This document shows, one piece after another, positions 9,921 through 20,500 of a stretch of 64,000 nt of DNA. Made by a program: the position numbers and the translations under genes. The DNA comes from Pseudoxanthomonas suwonensis J47 (GTDB taxonomy: Bacteria; Pseudomonadota; Gammaproteobacteria; Xanthomonadales; Xanthomonadaceae): the NCBI RefSeq assembly GCF_000513955.1, contig NZ_AZUZ01000023.1, positions 333 through 64,332 of the forward strand, in the 5' to 3' direction. The notes beneath the pieces were generated by a model. The model was given only the letters and a program-made list of their open reading frames with translations. It had not been told where the DNA came from and did not search any database. Position 1 is the first letter of the stretch, and every line of letters begins with the position of its first letter.

Positions 9921-12305
9921 ATGTCCTTCCGCGCCATCTCACCGCTTGCCCTCGCCATCGCCGCCACCCTGTCCGCCCCTGCCTGGGGCCAGGACGCGCC
10001 GGTACAGGCGAGCACCCTCGATACCGTGATCGTCACCGGCACCCGCGTGGCCGACCGCACCGTCGCGGAGTCGCAGTCGCCGATCGACATCATCACCCCC
10101 GAGGCCCTGCAGGCCACCGGCACCACCGAGCTGGCCACCGCCCTGGCCCGCGCCCTGCCCTCGCTGAACTTCCCGCGCCCGGCCATGGCCGACGGCACCA
10201 GCGGCGTGCGCCCGGCGCAACTGCGCGGCCTGTCGCCGGACCAGGTGCTGATCCTGGTCAACGGCAAGCGCCGCCATGTCTCGGCCCTGGTCAACGTCAA
10301 CGGCACCATCGGCCGCGGTTCCTCGGCGGTGGACCTCAACGCGATCCCGGTGGCGGCGATCGAACGCGTGGAAGTGCTGCGCGACGGCGCCTCGGCCCAG
10401 TACGGTTCCGACGCCATCGCCGGCGTGGTCAACATCGTGCTCAAGGGCGCCGGCGAAGGCGGCAGCCTCAGCCTCACCGGCGGCGAGTATTCCGAAGGCG
10501 ACGGCACCCAGTGGCAGCTGGCCGGCGATGCCGGCCTGAGCCTGGCCCACGATGGCGGCACCGTGCACCTGGCCGCGCAGGTGGGCCAGCAGGACCCGAC
10601 CAACCGTTCCGGCACCTACCAGGGCACCGCGCCGCACACCGGCAACTTCCCCGGCGTCGGCGAGCGCGCCTTCAGGATGGGCGACCCGGACGTCGAGCAG
10701 TACGCGGTCTCGGCCAACGCCTCGTTCAACATCGGCGAGAACAGCGAGCTGTACGCCACCGCCATCGCCAGCAAGCGCGACATCGTCTCCTTCGCCTTCT
10801 ACCGCTCGCGCAACCACAGCAACCAGGGCGCCCTGCTCGCCCAGGTCTATCCGGACGGCTACGTGCCGGAGATCAACCAGGTCTCGAACGACCGCAGCGT
10901 GGTGCTCGGTGCCAAGGGCAACACCGCCTCGGGCTGGAACTGGGACGTCAGCTACAACGCCGGCGAGAACGACCTGGACTTCTACACCCAGAACACCATC
11001 AACTACGCGCTGGGCGTCGGCAGCCCGCACCGCTTCTACACCGGCAACCTCCGCTACCGCCAGGACGTGGTCAACGCCGACTTCTCCAGGGCGCTGGAGC
11101 TCGGTTTCGCCTATCCGGCCACCTTCTCCTTCGGCGCCGAGTACCGCAACGAGGAATGGCAGCAGTCGGCCGGCGAGCCGAACTCGTACTTCGGCAGCGG
11201 CGCGCAGGGCTTCGCCGGCTTCACCCCGCGCAACTCCGGCAGCTACGACCGCCACAGCTACGCGGTCTACGCCGGCCTGGAAGCCGACGTGACCGAGCGC
11301 TTCTCCGCCGGCATCGCCGGCCGCTACGAGGACTACTCGGACTTCGGCAGCGAGACCTCGGGCAAGCTGTCGGCGCGCTACGCCTTCAACGACGCGGTGG
11401 CGCTGCGCGGCACCGTGTCCAGCGGCTTCCGCGCCCCGGCGCTGGCGCAGCAGAACTACCAGGCGGTGACCACCAACATCAACAACAGCGTGGTCACCGA
11501 GACCGGCACCTTCCCGGCCACCGGCGCGGCGGCGCAGGCGCTGGGCGCCGAACCTCTGAAGGCCGAGACCTCGCTGTCCTACAGCCTGGGCCTGGTGCTG
11601 CAGCCGGCGGAACGCCTGTACCTCACCATCGACGCCTACCAGATCGAGATCGACGACCGCATCGTGCTGTCGTCCAACCTCAACCTGACCAACAACGCGG
11701 CCGCGCAGGCCCTGCTGGCCAGCCTGGGCATCAACGGGGTGACCGCGGCGCGCTACTTCAACAACGCCATCGACACCCGCACCCGCGGCGTGGACGTGGT
11801 CGGCACCTGGTCGATCCCGCTGGATGCCTCCAGCCTCGACCTGACCGCCTCCTACAACTACAACAAGACCGAGGTCACCCGGATCGCGCCGAACCCGGCG
11901 GCGCTGGACGCGCTGGGCGCCAACCTCGAACGCGTCGGCCGCGACGAGCGCGGGCGCATCGAGGAAGGCACCCCGCGCGACAAGTTCGCGCTGGGCGGGC
12001 AGTGGCGGATCGGCAGCTGGGAGCTGCTGGCCAACGCCACCCGCTATGGCGAGTTCACCAGCCGCCACGCCAGCAACCCGGCGCAGGACCAGACCTACTC
12101 GGCGAAGTGGACCCTCGACACGGCGGTCAGCTTCCGCCCGGCGCAGGGCTGGACCCTCACCGTCGGCGCGGACAACGTGCTGGACGAGTACCCGGAGGAG
12201 ACCATCTTCGTGAACTCGACCTCCGGCCTGCTGCCGTACAGCCTGTACTCGCCGTTCGGCTTCAACGGCCGCTACGTGTACGGCCGCGTCGCCTACAACT
12301 GGTAA
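9921..12305 (+). CDS. TonB-dependent outer-membrane receptor
   Basis: A 794-residue outer-membrane transporter energised by TonB. The signal peptide is MSFRAISPLALAIAATLS with cleavage near AWGQ. The TonB box is probably TLDTVIVTGTR around residues 32-42. The plug domain follows (LRGLSPDQVLILVNGKRRH, AIERVEVLRDGASAQYGSDA, AGVVNIVLK), then a 22-strand barrel. The last residue is Trp (RVAYNW), as expected for assembly by the Bam complex. The ligand cannot be inferred: no siderophore, vitamin B12 or sugar-use genes adjoin it, and no Fur box is visible. Two candidate operators lie upstream and a hairpin follows the stop. Confidence 0.93.
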   Translation: MSFRAISPLALAIAATLSAPAWGQDAPVQASTLDTVIVTGTRVADRTVAESQSPIDIITPEALQATGTTELATALARALPSLNFPRPAMADGTSGVRPAQLRGLSPDQVLILVNGKRRHVSALVNVNGTIGRGSSAVDLNAIPVAAIERVEVLRDGASAQYGSDAIAGVVNIVLKGAGEGGSLSLTGGEYSEGDGTQWQLAGDAGLSLAHDGGTVHLAAQVGQQDPTNRSGTYQGTAPHTGNFPGVGERAFRMGDPDVEQYAVSANASFNIGENSELYATAIASKRDIVSFAFYRSRNHSNQGALLAQVYPDGYVPEINQVSNDRSVVLGAKGNTASGWNWDVSYNAGENDLDFYTQNTINYALGVGSPHRFYTGNLRYRQDVVNADFSRALELGFAYPATFSFGAEYRNEEWQQSAGEPNSYFGSGAQGFAGFTPRNSGSYDRHSYAVYAGLEADVTERFSAGIAGRYEDYSDFGSETSGKLSARYAFNDAVALRGTVSSGFRAPALAQQNYQAVTTNINNSVVTETGTFPATGAAAQALGAEPLKAETSLSYSLGLVLQPAERLYLTIDAYQIEIDDRIVLSSNLNLTNNAAAQALLASLGINGVTAARYFNNAIDTRTRGVDVVGTWSIPLDASSLDLTASYNYNKTEVTRIAPNPAALDALGANLERVGRDERGRIEEGTPRDKFALGGQWRIGSWELLANATRYGEFTSRHASNPAQDQTYSAKWTLDTAVSFRPAQGWTLTVGADNVLDEYPEETIFVNSTSGLLPYSLYSPFGFNGRYVYGRVAYNW

Positions 12306-12320
12306 GCGCCGTCGCTGGAT

Positions 12321-12345
12321 CCTGCCCGGCGCAATGCCGGGCAGG
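12321..12345. terminator. Hairpin after the receptor gene
   Basis: CCTGCCCGGC and GCCGGGCAGG form a perfect 10-bp stem with loop GCAAT, starting 15 bases after the stop codon. It has no T-run. Confidence 0.6.
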
Positions 12346-12471
12346 CGTCGCCGGACGCCGGTGCCTTGCATGGCGCACCGGCGGTCCCCTTGAAGGATTG
12401 CCGGGGCCCGTTGCGCCCCGGCATACGGAGGCGGACTACACTGCGCCAGCCTCCGCGCATGTCCCCCGTCC

Positions 12472-13521
12472 GTGCTCGACAGACTCGGCATCCCGCTTCC
12501 GATCATCCAGGCCCCGATGGCAGGCGTCTCGACGGCTGCGCTGGCCGCCGCCGTTTCCAACGCCGGGGGCCTGGGCTCCATCGCGATCGGGGCCAGCACG
12601 CTGGCCCAGGCCCGTGAAGCGATCAAAGCGACGCGCGCGCTGACCGCGCGACCATTCCAGGTCAACGTCTTCTGCCATGCGCCGGCACGCCGTGATCCGG
12701 CGGTCGAGGCGGCCTGGATCCGGCACATGGCGCCGCTGTTCGCGGAATTCGGGGCGAGTCCGCCCGCGGAGCTGCGCGAGATCTACCCCAGCTTCGTCGC
12801 CGAAGAGGCGATGTTCCGGCTGCTGCTCGACACCCGCCCGGCGGTGGTGAGCTTCCATTTCGGCCTGCCGCCGCGCGAGTGGATCGCCGCGCTGCGCGAG
12901 GCCGGGATCGCCACGCTGGCGACCGCGACCCATGTCGACGAAGCCCTGGCGATCGAAGCGGCCGGCGTCGACGGGATCGTCGCACAGGGCATCGAGGCGG
13001 GCGGCCACCGCGGCCTGTTCGATCCGGAGCGGCACGACGAAAAGCTGCCGATGTCCGTGCTGGTGCGGCTTCTGCGCGCGAGGACCCGGCTGCCGGTGAT
13101 CGCCGCCGGCGGCATCATGGACGGGCACGGCATCCGCGCCGCGCTCGACCTGGGCGCGGTCGCGGCGCAGCTGGGCACGGCCTTCGTGCCGTGTCCGGAA
13201 TCGGCAGCCAGTCCGGCGCACCGCGCGGCGCTGCTGGGCGAACGCGGTGGCAGCACCCGGCTTGTCGCCGTGCTGTCGGGCCGCCTGGCCCGGGGCTTCC
13301 CCAACCGCTACGTCGAGCATGGCGAGGCGCCCGGCAGTCCGCGCCCTCCGGACTATCCGGTCGCCTACGACCTTGCCCGGCAACTGGCCGCGATCGCGGC
13401 TCGGCAGGGCCATCCGGAGTTCGCGGCCCAATGGGCGGGGCAAGGTGCGCCACTGGCCCGCGCACTGCCGGCGGCGGAGCTGGTCGACCTGCTCGCCCGC
13501 GAGCTGCGCGCGGAGGCCTGA
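12472..13521 (+). CDS. Nitronate monooxygenase (2-nitropropane dioxygenase family)
   Basis: A 349-residue FMN-dependent TIM-barrel enzyme that oxidises alkyl nitronates such as propionate-3-nitronate. The N-terminus LGIPLPIIQAPMAGVST is the family hallmark. AQGIEAGGHRG carries the catalytic His region, and PVIAAGGIMDG with LGAVAAQLGTAFV forms the phosphate-binding end for FMN. The frame opens with GTG at 12472; a nearby ATG at 12459 is in another frame, so a GTG start is required. It may be co-transcribed with the downstream antiporter gene, 140 bases away. Confidence 0.9.
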   Translation: MLDRLGIPLPIIQAPMAGVSTAALAAAVSNAGGLGSIAIGASTLAQAREAIKATRALTARPFQVNVFCHAPARRDPAVEAAWIRHMAPLFAEFGASPPAELREIYPSFVAEEAMFRLLLDTRPAVVSFHFGLPPREWIAALREAGIATLATATHVDEALAIEAAGVDGIVAQGIEAGGHRGLFDPERHDEKLPMSVLVRLLRARTRLPVIAAGGIMDGHGIRAALDLGAVAAQLGTAFVPCPESAASPAHRAALLGERGGSTRLVAVLSGRLARGFPNRYVEHGEAPGSPRPPDYPVAYDLARQLAAIAARQGHPEFAAQWAGQGAPLARALPAAELVDLLARELRAEA

Positions 13522-13661
13522 GCCGCGGAGCGCCTGTGGGCGCAGCTTTCCCGCTGCCTGCGGCCAGGTCGCGATCCGCGTTTATTTACGCGGCACGCCG
13601 CCATCAGCGAAACTCGGGAAGGCGGCGCACCGCCGTCCCCACCCAGGTACCCCTCTCCCCG

Positions 13662-15365
13662 ATGCACCACGACACCAGCCTGATCGACATCGTCGCGGTC
13701 GGCCTCGGCCTGGCCTTCGTGCTGGGCGCCATCGCCAACAAGCTGCGGCTCTCGCCGCTGGTCGGCTACCTGCTGGCCGGCGTCGCCGTCGGCCCGTTCA
13801 CCCCCGGCTTCGTCGCCGACCAGGAAATCGCCAACCAGCTGTCCGAGATCGGCGTGATGCTGCTGATGTTCGGCGTCGGCCTGCACTTCTCGCTGGACGA
13901 CCTGCTGGAGGTGAAGTGGATCGCCCTGCCCGGCGCGCTGGCGCAGATCGCGGCGGCGACCCTGCTCGGCTGGGGCGTGGCCTGGCTGATGGGCTGGTCG
14001 CACCTGCACGGCGTGGTGTTCGGCTTCTCCCTGGCCACCGCCTCGACCGTGGTGCTGCTGCGGGCGATGGAGGAACGCCGCCTGCTGGAGACCATGCGCG
14101 GCAAGATCGCGGTGGGCTGGCTGATCGTCGAGGACATGGCCTGCGTCCTGGCGCTGGTCATGATGCCGGTGATCGCCGGCCTGTTCGGCCCGGAAGCCTC
14201 GGGCGAGCCGCACACGCCCGGCCAGGTCCTCAGCAGCATCGCCTGGACCTTCGTCCAGCTGGGCCTGTTCGTGGCGGTGATGCTGCTGGTCGGGCGCCGG
14301 GTGATCCCGTGGGTGCTGGAGAAGATCGCCGGCACCGGTTCGCGCGAGCTGTTCACCCTGTCGGTACTGGCCATCGCCCTGGGCGTGGCCTTCGGCGCGG
14401 CGGCGCTGTTCGGCGTGTCCTTCGCCCTGGGCGCGTTCTTCGCCGGCATGATGCTCAACGAGTCCGAGCTCAGCCACAAGGCGGCCAACGATTCGCTGCC
14501 GCTGCGCGACGCATTCGCGGTGCTGTTCTTCGTCTCGGTGGGCATGCTGTTCAACCCGGCGATCCTGCTCGAGCACCCGTGGCAGGTGCTGGGTACGGTG
14601 GCGATCATCATGCTCGGCAAGTCGGCGGCGGCCTTCCTGATCGTGCGCGCCTTCGGCCATCCGAAGATGACCGCGCTGACCATTTCCGCCTCGCTGGCGC
14701 AGATCGGCGAATTCGCCTTCATCATCGCCGGCCTCGGCGTGGCCCTGCAGATCCTGCCGCCGACCGGGCAGGCGCTGGTGCTGGCCGGCGCGCTGGTCTC
14801 GATCATGCTCAACCCGCTGATCTTCATGCTGCTGGACCGCTGGGAGGCCGCGCACCGCGAGGCCGCGCCGGTGCAGCCGGTGCCGGAACCGGCGCCGGGC
14901 CCGCCGCTGCAGGCCGGCAACCACGCCATCGTGATCGGCTACGGCCGCGTCGGCAGCGAGCTGGCGCAGGTGCTGCGCGAGCGCGGCGTGCCGCTGGTGG
15001 TGATCGACGACAACCCGCTGCACGTGGAGCGCGCGCACGCCGCCGGCATCCCCGGCATCCGCGGCCATGCCGCCTCCGACCGGGTGCTGGCCGAGGCCCA
15101 TCCGGAATCGGCGGCCATCGCCATCCTCGCCATCCCGCAACCGCTCGAGGCCGGCGAGGCGATCGCCAAGCTGCGCGTGCTCAACCCGGGCCTGCCGGTG
15201 CTGGCCCGCGCGCACAGCGACGCCGAAGTGCGGCACCTGCTGTCGCACGGCGCCGACGGTGCGGTCATGGCCGAGCGCGAACTGGCCTACTCGCTGGCGG
15301 AAATGGTCATGTCCACCCCGCCATTCCGCTACGCCGGCCAGGCCTCGGCGGTGCCGCCGGTCTGA
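13662..15365 (+). CDS. ybaL: YbaL/KefB-type cation:proton antiporter (CPA2) with TrkA-N domain
   Basis: A 567-residue inner-membrane transporter. The first 400 residues form a Na+/H+ exchanger domain of about 12 membrane helices (GLAFVLGAIANKLRLSPLVGYL, ASLAQIGEFAFIIAGLGVAL). The C-terminal cytosolic TrkA-N domain has a Rossmann motif VIGYGRVGSELAQVL and VIDDN that binds NAD(H) or a nucleotide. Length and pattern match E. coli YbaL (558 aa) more than KefB/KefC. The exported ion, K+ or Na+, cannot be told. No strong ribosome site precedes the ATG at 13662. Confidence 0.9.
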   Translation: MHHDTSLIDIVAVGLGLAFVLGAIANKLRLSPLVGYLLAGVAVGPFTPGFVADQEIANQLSEIGVMLLMFGVGLHFSLDDLLEVKWIALPGALAQIAAATLLGWGVAWLMGWSHLHGVVFGFSLATASTVVLLRAMEERRLLETMRGKIAVGWLIVEDMACVLALVMMPVIAGLFGPEASGEPHTPGQVLSSIAWTFVQLGLFVAVMLLVGRRVIPWVLEKIAGTGSRELFTLSVLAIALGVAFGAAALFGVSFALGAFFAGMMLNESELSHKAANDSLPLRDAFAVLFFVSVGMLFNPAILLEHPWQVLGTVAIIMLGKSAAAFLIVRAFGHPKMTALTISASLAQIGEFAFIIAGLGVALQILPPTGQALVLAGALVSIMLNPLIFMLLDRWEAAHREAAPVQPVPEPAPGPPLQAGNHAIVIGYGRVGSELAQVLRERGVPLVVIDDNPLHVERAHAAGIPGIRGHAASDRVLAEAHPESAAIAILAIPQPLEAGEAIAKLRVLNPGLPVLARAHSDAEVRHLLSHGADGAVMAERELAYSLAEMVMSTPPFRYAGQASAVPPV

Positions 15366-15482
15366 GCCGGCGGCCGGTCGCACGCGACGCGGCTGTTTCC
15401 TGCCGCAGATCGCCGGGGAATCCCACCGCTCCACGCGCGCCGGTTCAGCGTCTCCGTTTGACGCGCCCGGTATCCTGAGCGC

Positions 15483-17339
15483 ATGACGTCCCTGTTCCAG
15501 ACCGCCGCGCCGCGTATCGCCGACATCCCCTCCTCCGGCGACGCGCTGGACGTGCTGCGCCAGGTATTCGGCTACGACGCCTTCCGCGGCCGGCAGCGGG
15601 AGATCATCGAGCACGTCGCCGCCGGCAACGACGCCCTGGTGCTGATGCCCACCGGCGGCGGCAAGTCGCTGTGCTACCAGGTGCCGGCGCTGTTGCGCCC
15701 GGGCACGGCGCTGGTGGTTTCGCCGCTGATCGCGCTGATGCAGGACCAGGTCGAGGCGCTGCACCAGCTCGGGGTGCGCGCGGCCTACCTCAACTCGACC
15801 CTGGACGCCGCGCAGGCGCGCCAGGTCGAGCAGGACCTGCTCGACGGCAGCCTGGACCTGCTCTACGTGGCACCGGAGCGGCTGCTGACCCAGCGCTTCC
15901 TGTCGCTGCTGGAACGCAGCCGGATCGCCCTGTTCGCGATCGACGAGGCGCACTGCGTCTCGCAGTGGGGCCACGACTTCCGCCCCGAGTACCGCGAACT
16001 GACCATCCTCCACGAGCGCTGGCCGGAGGTGCCGCGGATCGCGCTCACCGCCACCGCCGACCCGCCGACCCAGCGCGAGATCGCCGACAGGCTTGGGCTG
16101 CAGGACGCGCGCCGCTTCGTGAGCTCGTTCGACCGGCCCAACATCCGCTACTCGGTCGCGCACAAGGACAACCCGCGGCGGCAGCTGCTCGACTTCCTGG
16201 CGGGCCACGCCGGCGAATCCGGCATCGTCTACTGCCTGTCGCGGCGCAAGGTCGAGGAGACCGCGGAGTTCCTCGCCGGCCACGGCATCACCGCGGTGCC
16301 CTACCACGCCGGCCTGCCGGCCGAGGTGCGCGCGCAGAACCAGCGCCGCTTCCTGCGCGAGGACGGCGTGGTGGTGTGCGCGACGATCGCCTTCGGCATG
16401 GGCATCGACAAGCCGGACGTGCGCTTCGTCGCCCACCTGGACCTGCCCAAGTCGATCGAGGGCTACTACCAGGAGACCGGCCGCGCCGGCCGCGACGGCG
16501 AGCCGGCCGAGGCCTGGATGGGCTACGGCCTGGGCGACGTGGTGCTGCTGCGGCAGATGATCGAGCAGGGCGAGGCCAGCGAGGAACGCAAGGCGCAGGA
16601 GCGGCGCAAGCTGGACCAGCTGCTGGGTTACTGCGAATCGGCGATGTGCCGGCGCCAGGCGCTGCTGGCCGCGTTCGGCGAGACCTATCCGCAGCCCTGC
16701 GGCAACTGCGACAACTGCCTGCAGCCGGTCCGCACCTGGGACGCCACCGAGGCCGCGCGCAAGGCGCTCAGCTGCGTGTACCGCACCGGGCAGCGCTTCG
16801 GCGCCGTGCACCTGATCGACGTGCTGCGCGGCGCCGACACCGGGAAGGTGCGCCAGTTCCGCCACCACGAACAGTCCACCTACGGCATCGGCGCGGACCT
16901 GGACGCCGGCACCTGGCGCAGCGTGTTCCGCCAGCTGGTAGTGAACGGGCTGCTGGAGGTCGACGCCGAGGGCCACGGCAGCCTGCGCCTGGGCGCGGCG
17001 GCGCGACCGGTGCTGCGCGGCGAGCAGCCCGTGCACCTGCGCGAGGAACCGGCGCGCAAGCGCGGGCGCGGCGATACGGCCACCTCGCGCAGCGGCAGCA
17101 CGCTGCACGTGGACGCCGGCGACCGCGCACTGTTCGACGCCCTGCGCGCCTGGCGCGCGCAGACCGCGCGCGAGCAGAACGTGCCGGCCTACGTGATCTT
17201 CCACGACCGCACCCTGCGCGACATCGCCCAGCTGCGCCCGGCCTCGATCTCGGAGCTGGCGCGGGTCGGCGGCATCGGCGGCGGCAAGCTCGGCCGCTAC
17301 GGCGAGGCGGTGCTGGAGATCATCCGCGAGGAAGGCTGA
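15483..17339 (+). CDS. recQ: ATP-dependent DNA helicase RecQ
   Basis: A 618-residue 3'-5' helicase of the RecF recombination pathway. Motif I is [11 protein letters not shown] near residue 57 and motif II is [27 protein letters not shown] and [10 protein letters not shown] are motifs V and VI. The zinc-binding RQC part has cysteines in [10 protein letters not shown] and PCGNCDNC. A winged helix follows, and the C-terminal HRDC domain is [18 protein letters not shown]. The length matches bacterial RecQ. It converges on lhr, with a repeat block between the two. Confidence 0.97.
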   Translation: MTSLFQTAAPRIADIPSSGDALDVLRQVFGYDAFRGRQREIIEHVAAGNDALVLMPTGGGKSLCYQVPALLRPGTALVVSPLIALMQDQVEALHQLGVRAAYLNSTLDAAQARQVEQDLLDGSLDLLYVAPERLLTQRFLSLLERSRIALFAIDEAHCVSQWGHDFRPEYRELTILHERWPEVPRIALTATADPPTQREIADRLGLQDARRFVSSFDRPNIRYSVAHKDNPRRQLLDFLAGHAGESGIVYCLSRRKVEETAEFLAGHGITAVPYHAGLPAEVRAQNQRRFLREDGVVVCATIAFGMGIDKPDVRFVAHLDLPKSIEGYYQETGRAGRDGEPAEAWMGYGLGDVVLLRQMIEQGEASEERKAQERRKLDQLLGYCESAMCRRQALLAAFGETYPQPCGNCDNCLQPVRTWDATEAARKALSCVYRTGQRFGAVHLIDVLRGADTGKVRQFRHHEQSTYGIGADLDAGTWRSVFRQLVVNGLLEVDAEGHGSLRLGAAARPVLRGEQPVHLREEPARKRGRGDTATSRSGSTLHVDAGDRALFDALRAWRAQTAREQNVPAYVIFHDRTLRDIAQLRPASISELARVGGIGGGKLGRYGEAVLEIIREEG

Positions 17340-17370
17340 GCCGCGGGCGGCCCCCCTCCGGGCCGATACG

Positions 17371-17471
17371 CCCCCTCTCCCTCCGGGAGGGGGGGCGGGG
17401 GTGAGGGCCGGGAACCCGGCCACGTTGCCATACCGACCCTCTCCCCTACCCCCTCTCCCGGGGGAGAGGGG
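17371..17471. repeat. Intergenic G/C-tract repeat, copy 3
   Basis: Two hairpin-forming CCCTCTCCC units (around 17371-17395 and the perfect 9-bp stem 17451-17459 with 17462-17470) flank GGGGGTGAGGGCCGGG. It sits between convergent recQ and lhr, like copy 2. Confidence 0.7.
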
Positions 17472-17480
17472 ACGGCGCAA

Positions 17481-17505
17481 GCAGCGGGGCAGAGCCCCGC
17501 TCTAC
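17481..17505 (-). repeat. GTAG-type REP/SMAG-like element at the lhr stop codon
   Basis: On the minus strand it reads GTAGAGCGGGGCTCTGCCCC then GCTGC, a GTAG head followed by a hairpin. The TAG of GTAG (17504-17502) is the lhr stop codon. Confidence 0.75.
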
Positions 17506-20500
17506 GTGGAGGTGGCGACCTGCAGCTGGGCGAGGAAGGCTTCCAGGCCCGAGGCCGGTTCGCGCAGCAGCGCCTTGCGCACCGCCGCCTGCCCTTCCGG
17601 ATCCAGCCCCTCCATCGGCGCCATCGGCCGCACTTCGCCGGCGACCAGCGCGGCCACCGGGATGCCGTCCCGATACGCCAGCCGTGCGCCGGCGATGCGC
17701 GGCACCTTGTCGCCGACGACCACGGTGCCGGACAGGTTCAGCGGATCCAGCGCGCTGACGCAGACCAGGCTGCCGTCTTCGCGCTTCTGCCGCGCCTTGC
17801 GCAGCAGGCCGATGGCTTCCGGCAGGGCGAACTGCTCGCCGGACAGGCCGGTGATGAAGCGACCACCGCGCACCTCGCCGCGCGCTTCCAGGCGGTGGTA
17901 GACGCGCAGCAGCTCGCGCCACGGCGGCAGCCAGGCCGCCTCGCGTTCCAGCACGCGCCAGCAGACCACGCCGTAGCGGCGCAGCAGTACGCGGGCGACG
18001 TGTTCCAGCGCGTCCGGATCCGGACGTGCGGGACGCGCGGATGCGGTGCCCGCCGTGGTCCTGCGATCGTCGGCTTCGGCGCCATCGACCGGCAGCACGC
18101 GCCGCACCAGGGTCCAGCGCCCGGCATCCTCGATGCCCAGGGTCATCGCCCGGCGCCGGCCCTGCCCCGTCGCCGGCCGCTTCGAGGCTGGCACCAGCAG
18201 CGCGCGCAGGCCGGCGAAGCTGTCGCAGTGCGCGCGGCCGCGCGCGACCAGTTCGGCCAGCGCGTCCTCCAGTTCGGTCTGCAGCAGGCGCGTGCCGGCC
18301 AGCATCTCGTCGAAGAACGAGGCGCCGTGCATGGCGAGGAAGTCGGCCACCTTCTGCGCGCGCGAGGACAGCCCGGCTTCCTCCTGCGGCGCCGGCGCCA
18401 GTCCGGTCCAGTGCGGCACGCTGCGCCGCGGCAGCAGCAGCACCGGGGTGCCGCGCAGCGAACCAGTGCCGCGCGACGGCGTGCCGGAGTCGGGCTCGGC
18501 CGACGGACGCAGTCGCGTCCACAGCATCCGCCCGGCGGTGCACAGGTCGTCCAGCCAGGCGATCGAATAGTCGCGCACGCGCGCCGGCAGCAGCTCGCCT
18601 TCCCAGGCCGCAGCCGGGGCCTCGAAACCCTCCAGCTGCGCCAGCACGCCGGCCAGCGCCTCCGGACCGCTGACCTGTGCCTCCTTCGACACACGCTGCC
18701 AGTCGAACAGGAAGCGCATGAAGTCGCGCGGCGCCACCGGCTCGATCTCGCGGCGCAGGCGCTTGAGCGTGTAGCGGTGGATCCGCGCCAGCAGGTGGCG
18801 TTCGCACCATTCCTCGCCGGCCACGCCTGGGGTGAAGCGGCCCTGCATGGCATAGCCCTGCGACTGCAGTTTCAGCAGGGCCATGTCGGTGGCCAGCGGC
18901 GGCAGCGCCAGGCTGCCGGCCAGCGCCGCGGCGGTGACTGGGCCCAGGCCGGTGAGGCGCGAACGCAGCAGCGCCACGGCCGCGTCTTCGGCGGCCCATT
19001 CGACCGCGGCGTACTCCGGCGGCACGGTGATGCCCGGCTGCTGCAGCGCCGACGGGTGCAGCGCCAGCAGCTGCGGCAGGCGCTCGGCGGCGACCCACCA
19101 CTGGCGGCCGGCGGCCGTGACGCAGGTGGCGCGGCCATCGCGGACCAGCGTGCGCAACAGCGCTTCCCACCCCGGCTCCACTTCGAACGCCGCGAGGAAG
19201 CCGAGCCCGGTCAGCGCCTCGTGCATCTCGTCGGCATTGCGCGCGCGCGGCCACGCCTCGGCACGCACCTGCTCGACCGCCGCACCATCGAGCCGGCCCA
19301 GGTCGGTGGCCGACTGCGGATCGGCGAACCGGCGCGTCTGCACGGCCTGGGTGCGGCGCTCCTCCAGCGGCGCGTCGTCGAGGAAGGCGTAGGGGCGCGC
19401 ATTGAGCGCCTCGGCCGCCAGCGGCGAAGGCGCGGTCACGTCGCAGGCCAGCACCTCGATGTCGCCGGCCTCCATGCCACGCAGCACCTGCAGCCAGCCT
19501 TCGGTGTCCATCGCCTCGTGCAGGCAGTCGTGCAGGGTCTGCGCGACCAGCGGATGGTCCGGCACCTCGCGCTCGCCGACGATGTTCTCCAGGCAGGCGA
19601 CCTGGTCGGGGAACACGGTGGCCAGCAGGTCCTCGGACTTCATCCGCTGTAGCTGCGGCGGCACCTTCTTGCCGCCGATGAAACGCGGCAGCGCCAGCGC
19701 GGTGGTCGCGTTCCAGCGCCAGCGCACCGGGAACAGCGGCGCATCCAGCAGCGCCTGCACCAGCACGTCCTGCGCCGAGGACGAATGCAGGTATCTGGAC
19801 ACCTCGATCAGCGGGAAGCTGTGGCTGGTCGACAGCGACAGCACGATCGAATCCTCGGTCGCCGCCGCCTGCAGCTCGAAGTTGAACTGGCGGCAGAAGC
19901 GCTTGCGCAGGGCCAGGCCCCAGGCGCGGTTGAGGCGGCTGCCGTAGGGGCTGTGGATCACCAGGTGGGTCGAGCCGGTCTCGTCGAAGAAACGCTCCAG
20001 CACGATCCGCTTCTGCGTCGGCATCGCGCCCAGGGCGATCGCCGCCGAGCCGAGGTAGTCGACCAGCTGGCGCGCGGCCGGCTCGTCGAGCCCGACCTCG
20101 TCGCACAGCCAGGCCATCGCCTCTTCGGTGCCGGTGAGCTGGAAGGATGGCGCCGCGGGCTCATCGCCTTCGCCCTCGCTCTGCGGCGACCGCACCTCGA
20201 CGACCTGCACGTCGCGCATGCGTGCGGCCAGTTCCTCGCGCAGGCGCGACACGCCCGAGGACAGCTCGTCGGTGCGCCCGGGCGCCTCGCCCAGCCAGAA
20301 CGGGATGCTCGGCGGCATGCCCTGCGCGTCCTCGACCCGCACCCGCCCCGGCTCCACGCGCAGGATGCGGTAGCTGGCGTTGCCCAGCTGGAAAATGTCA
20401 CCGGCCATGCTTTCGATGGCGAAGTCTTCGTTCACCGTACCGACGAACGTGGAGGCCGGCTCCAGCACCACCGAGTAGTCGCCGGTGTCGGGGATGGTGC

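Noticed and set aside
13365-17480. 1371-codon open frame on the minus strand
   Set aside because: It is antisense to nitronate monooxygenase, ybaL and recQ. Its open length comes from GC-rich codon bias, and the product is low-complexity Arg/Ala/Gly.
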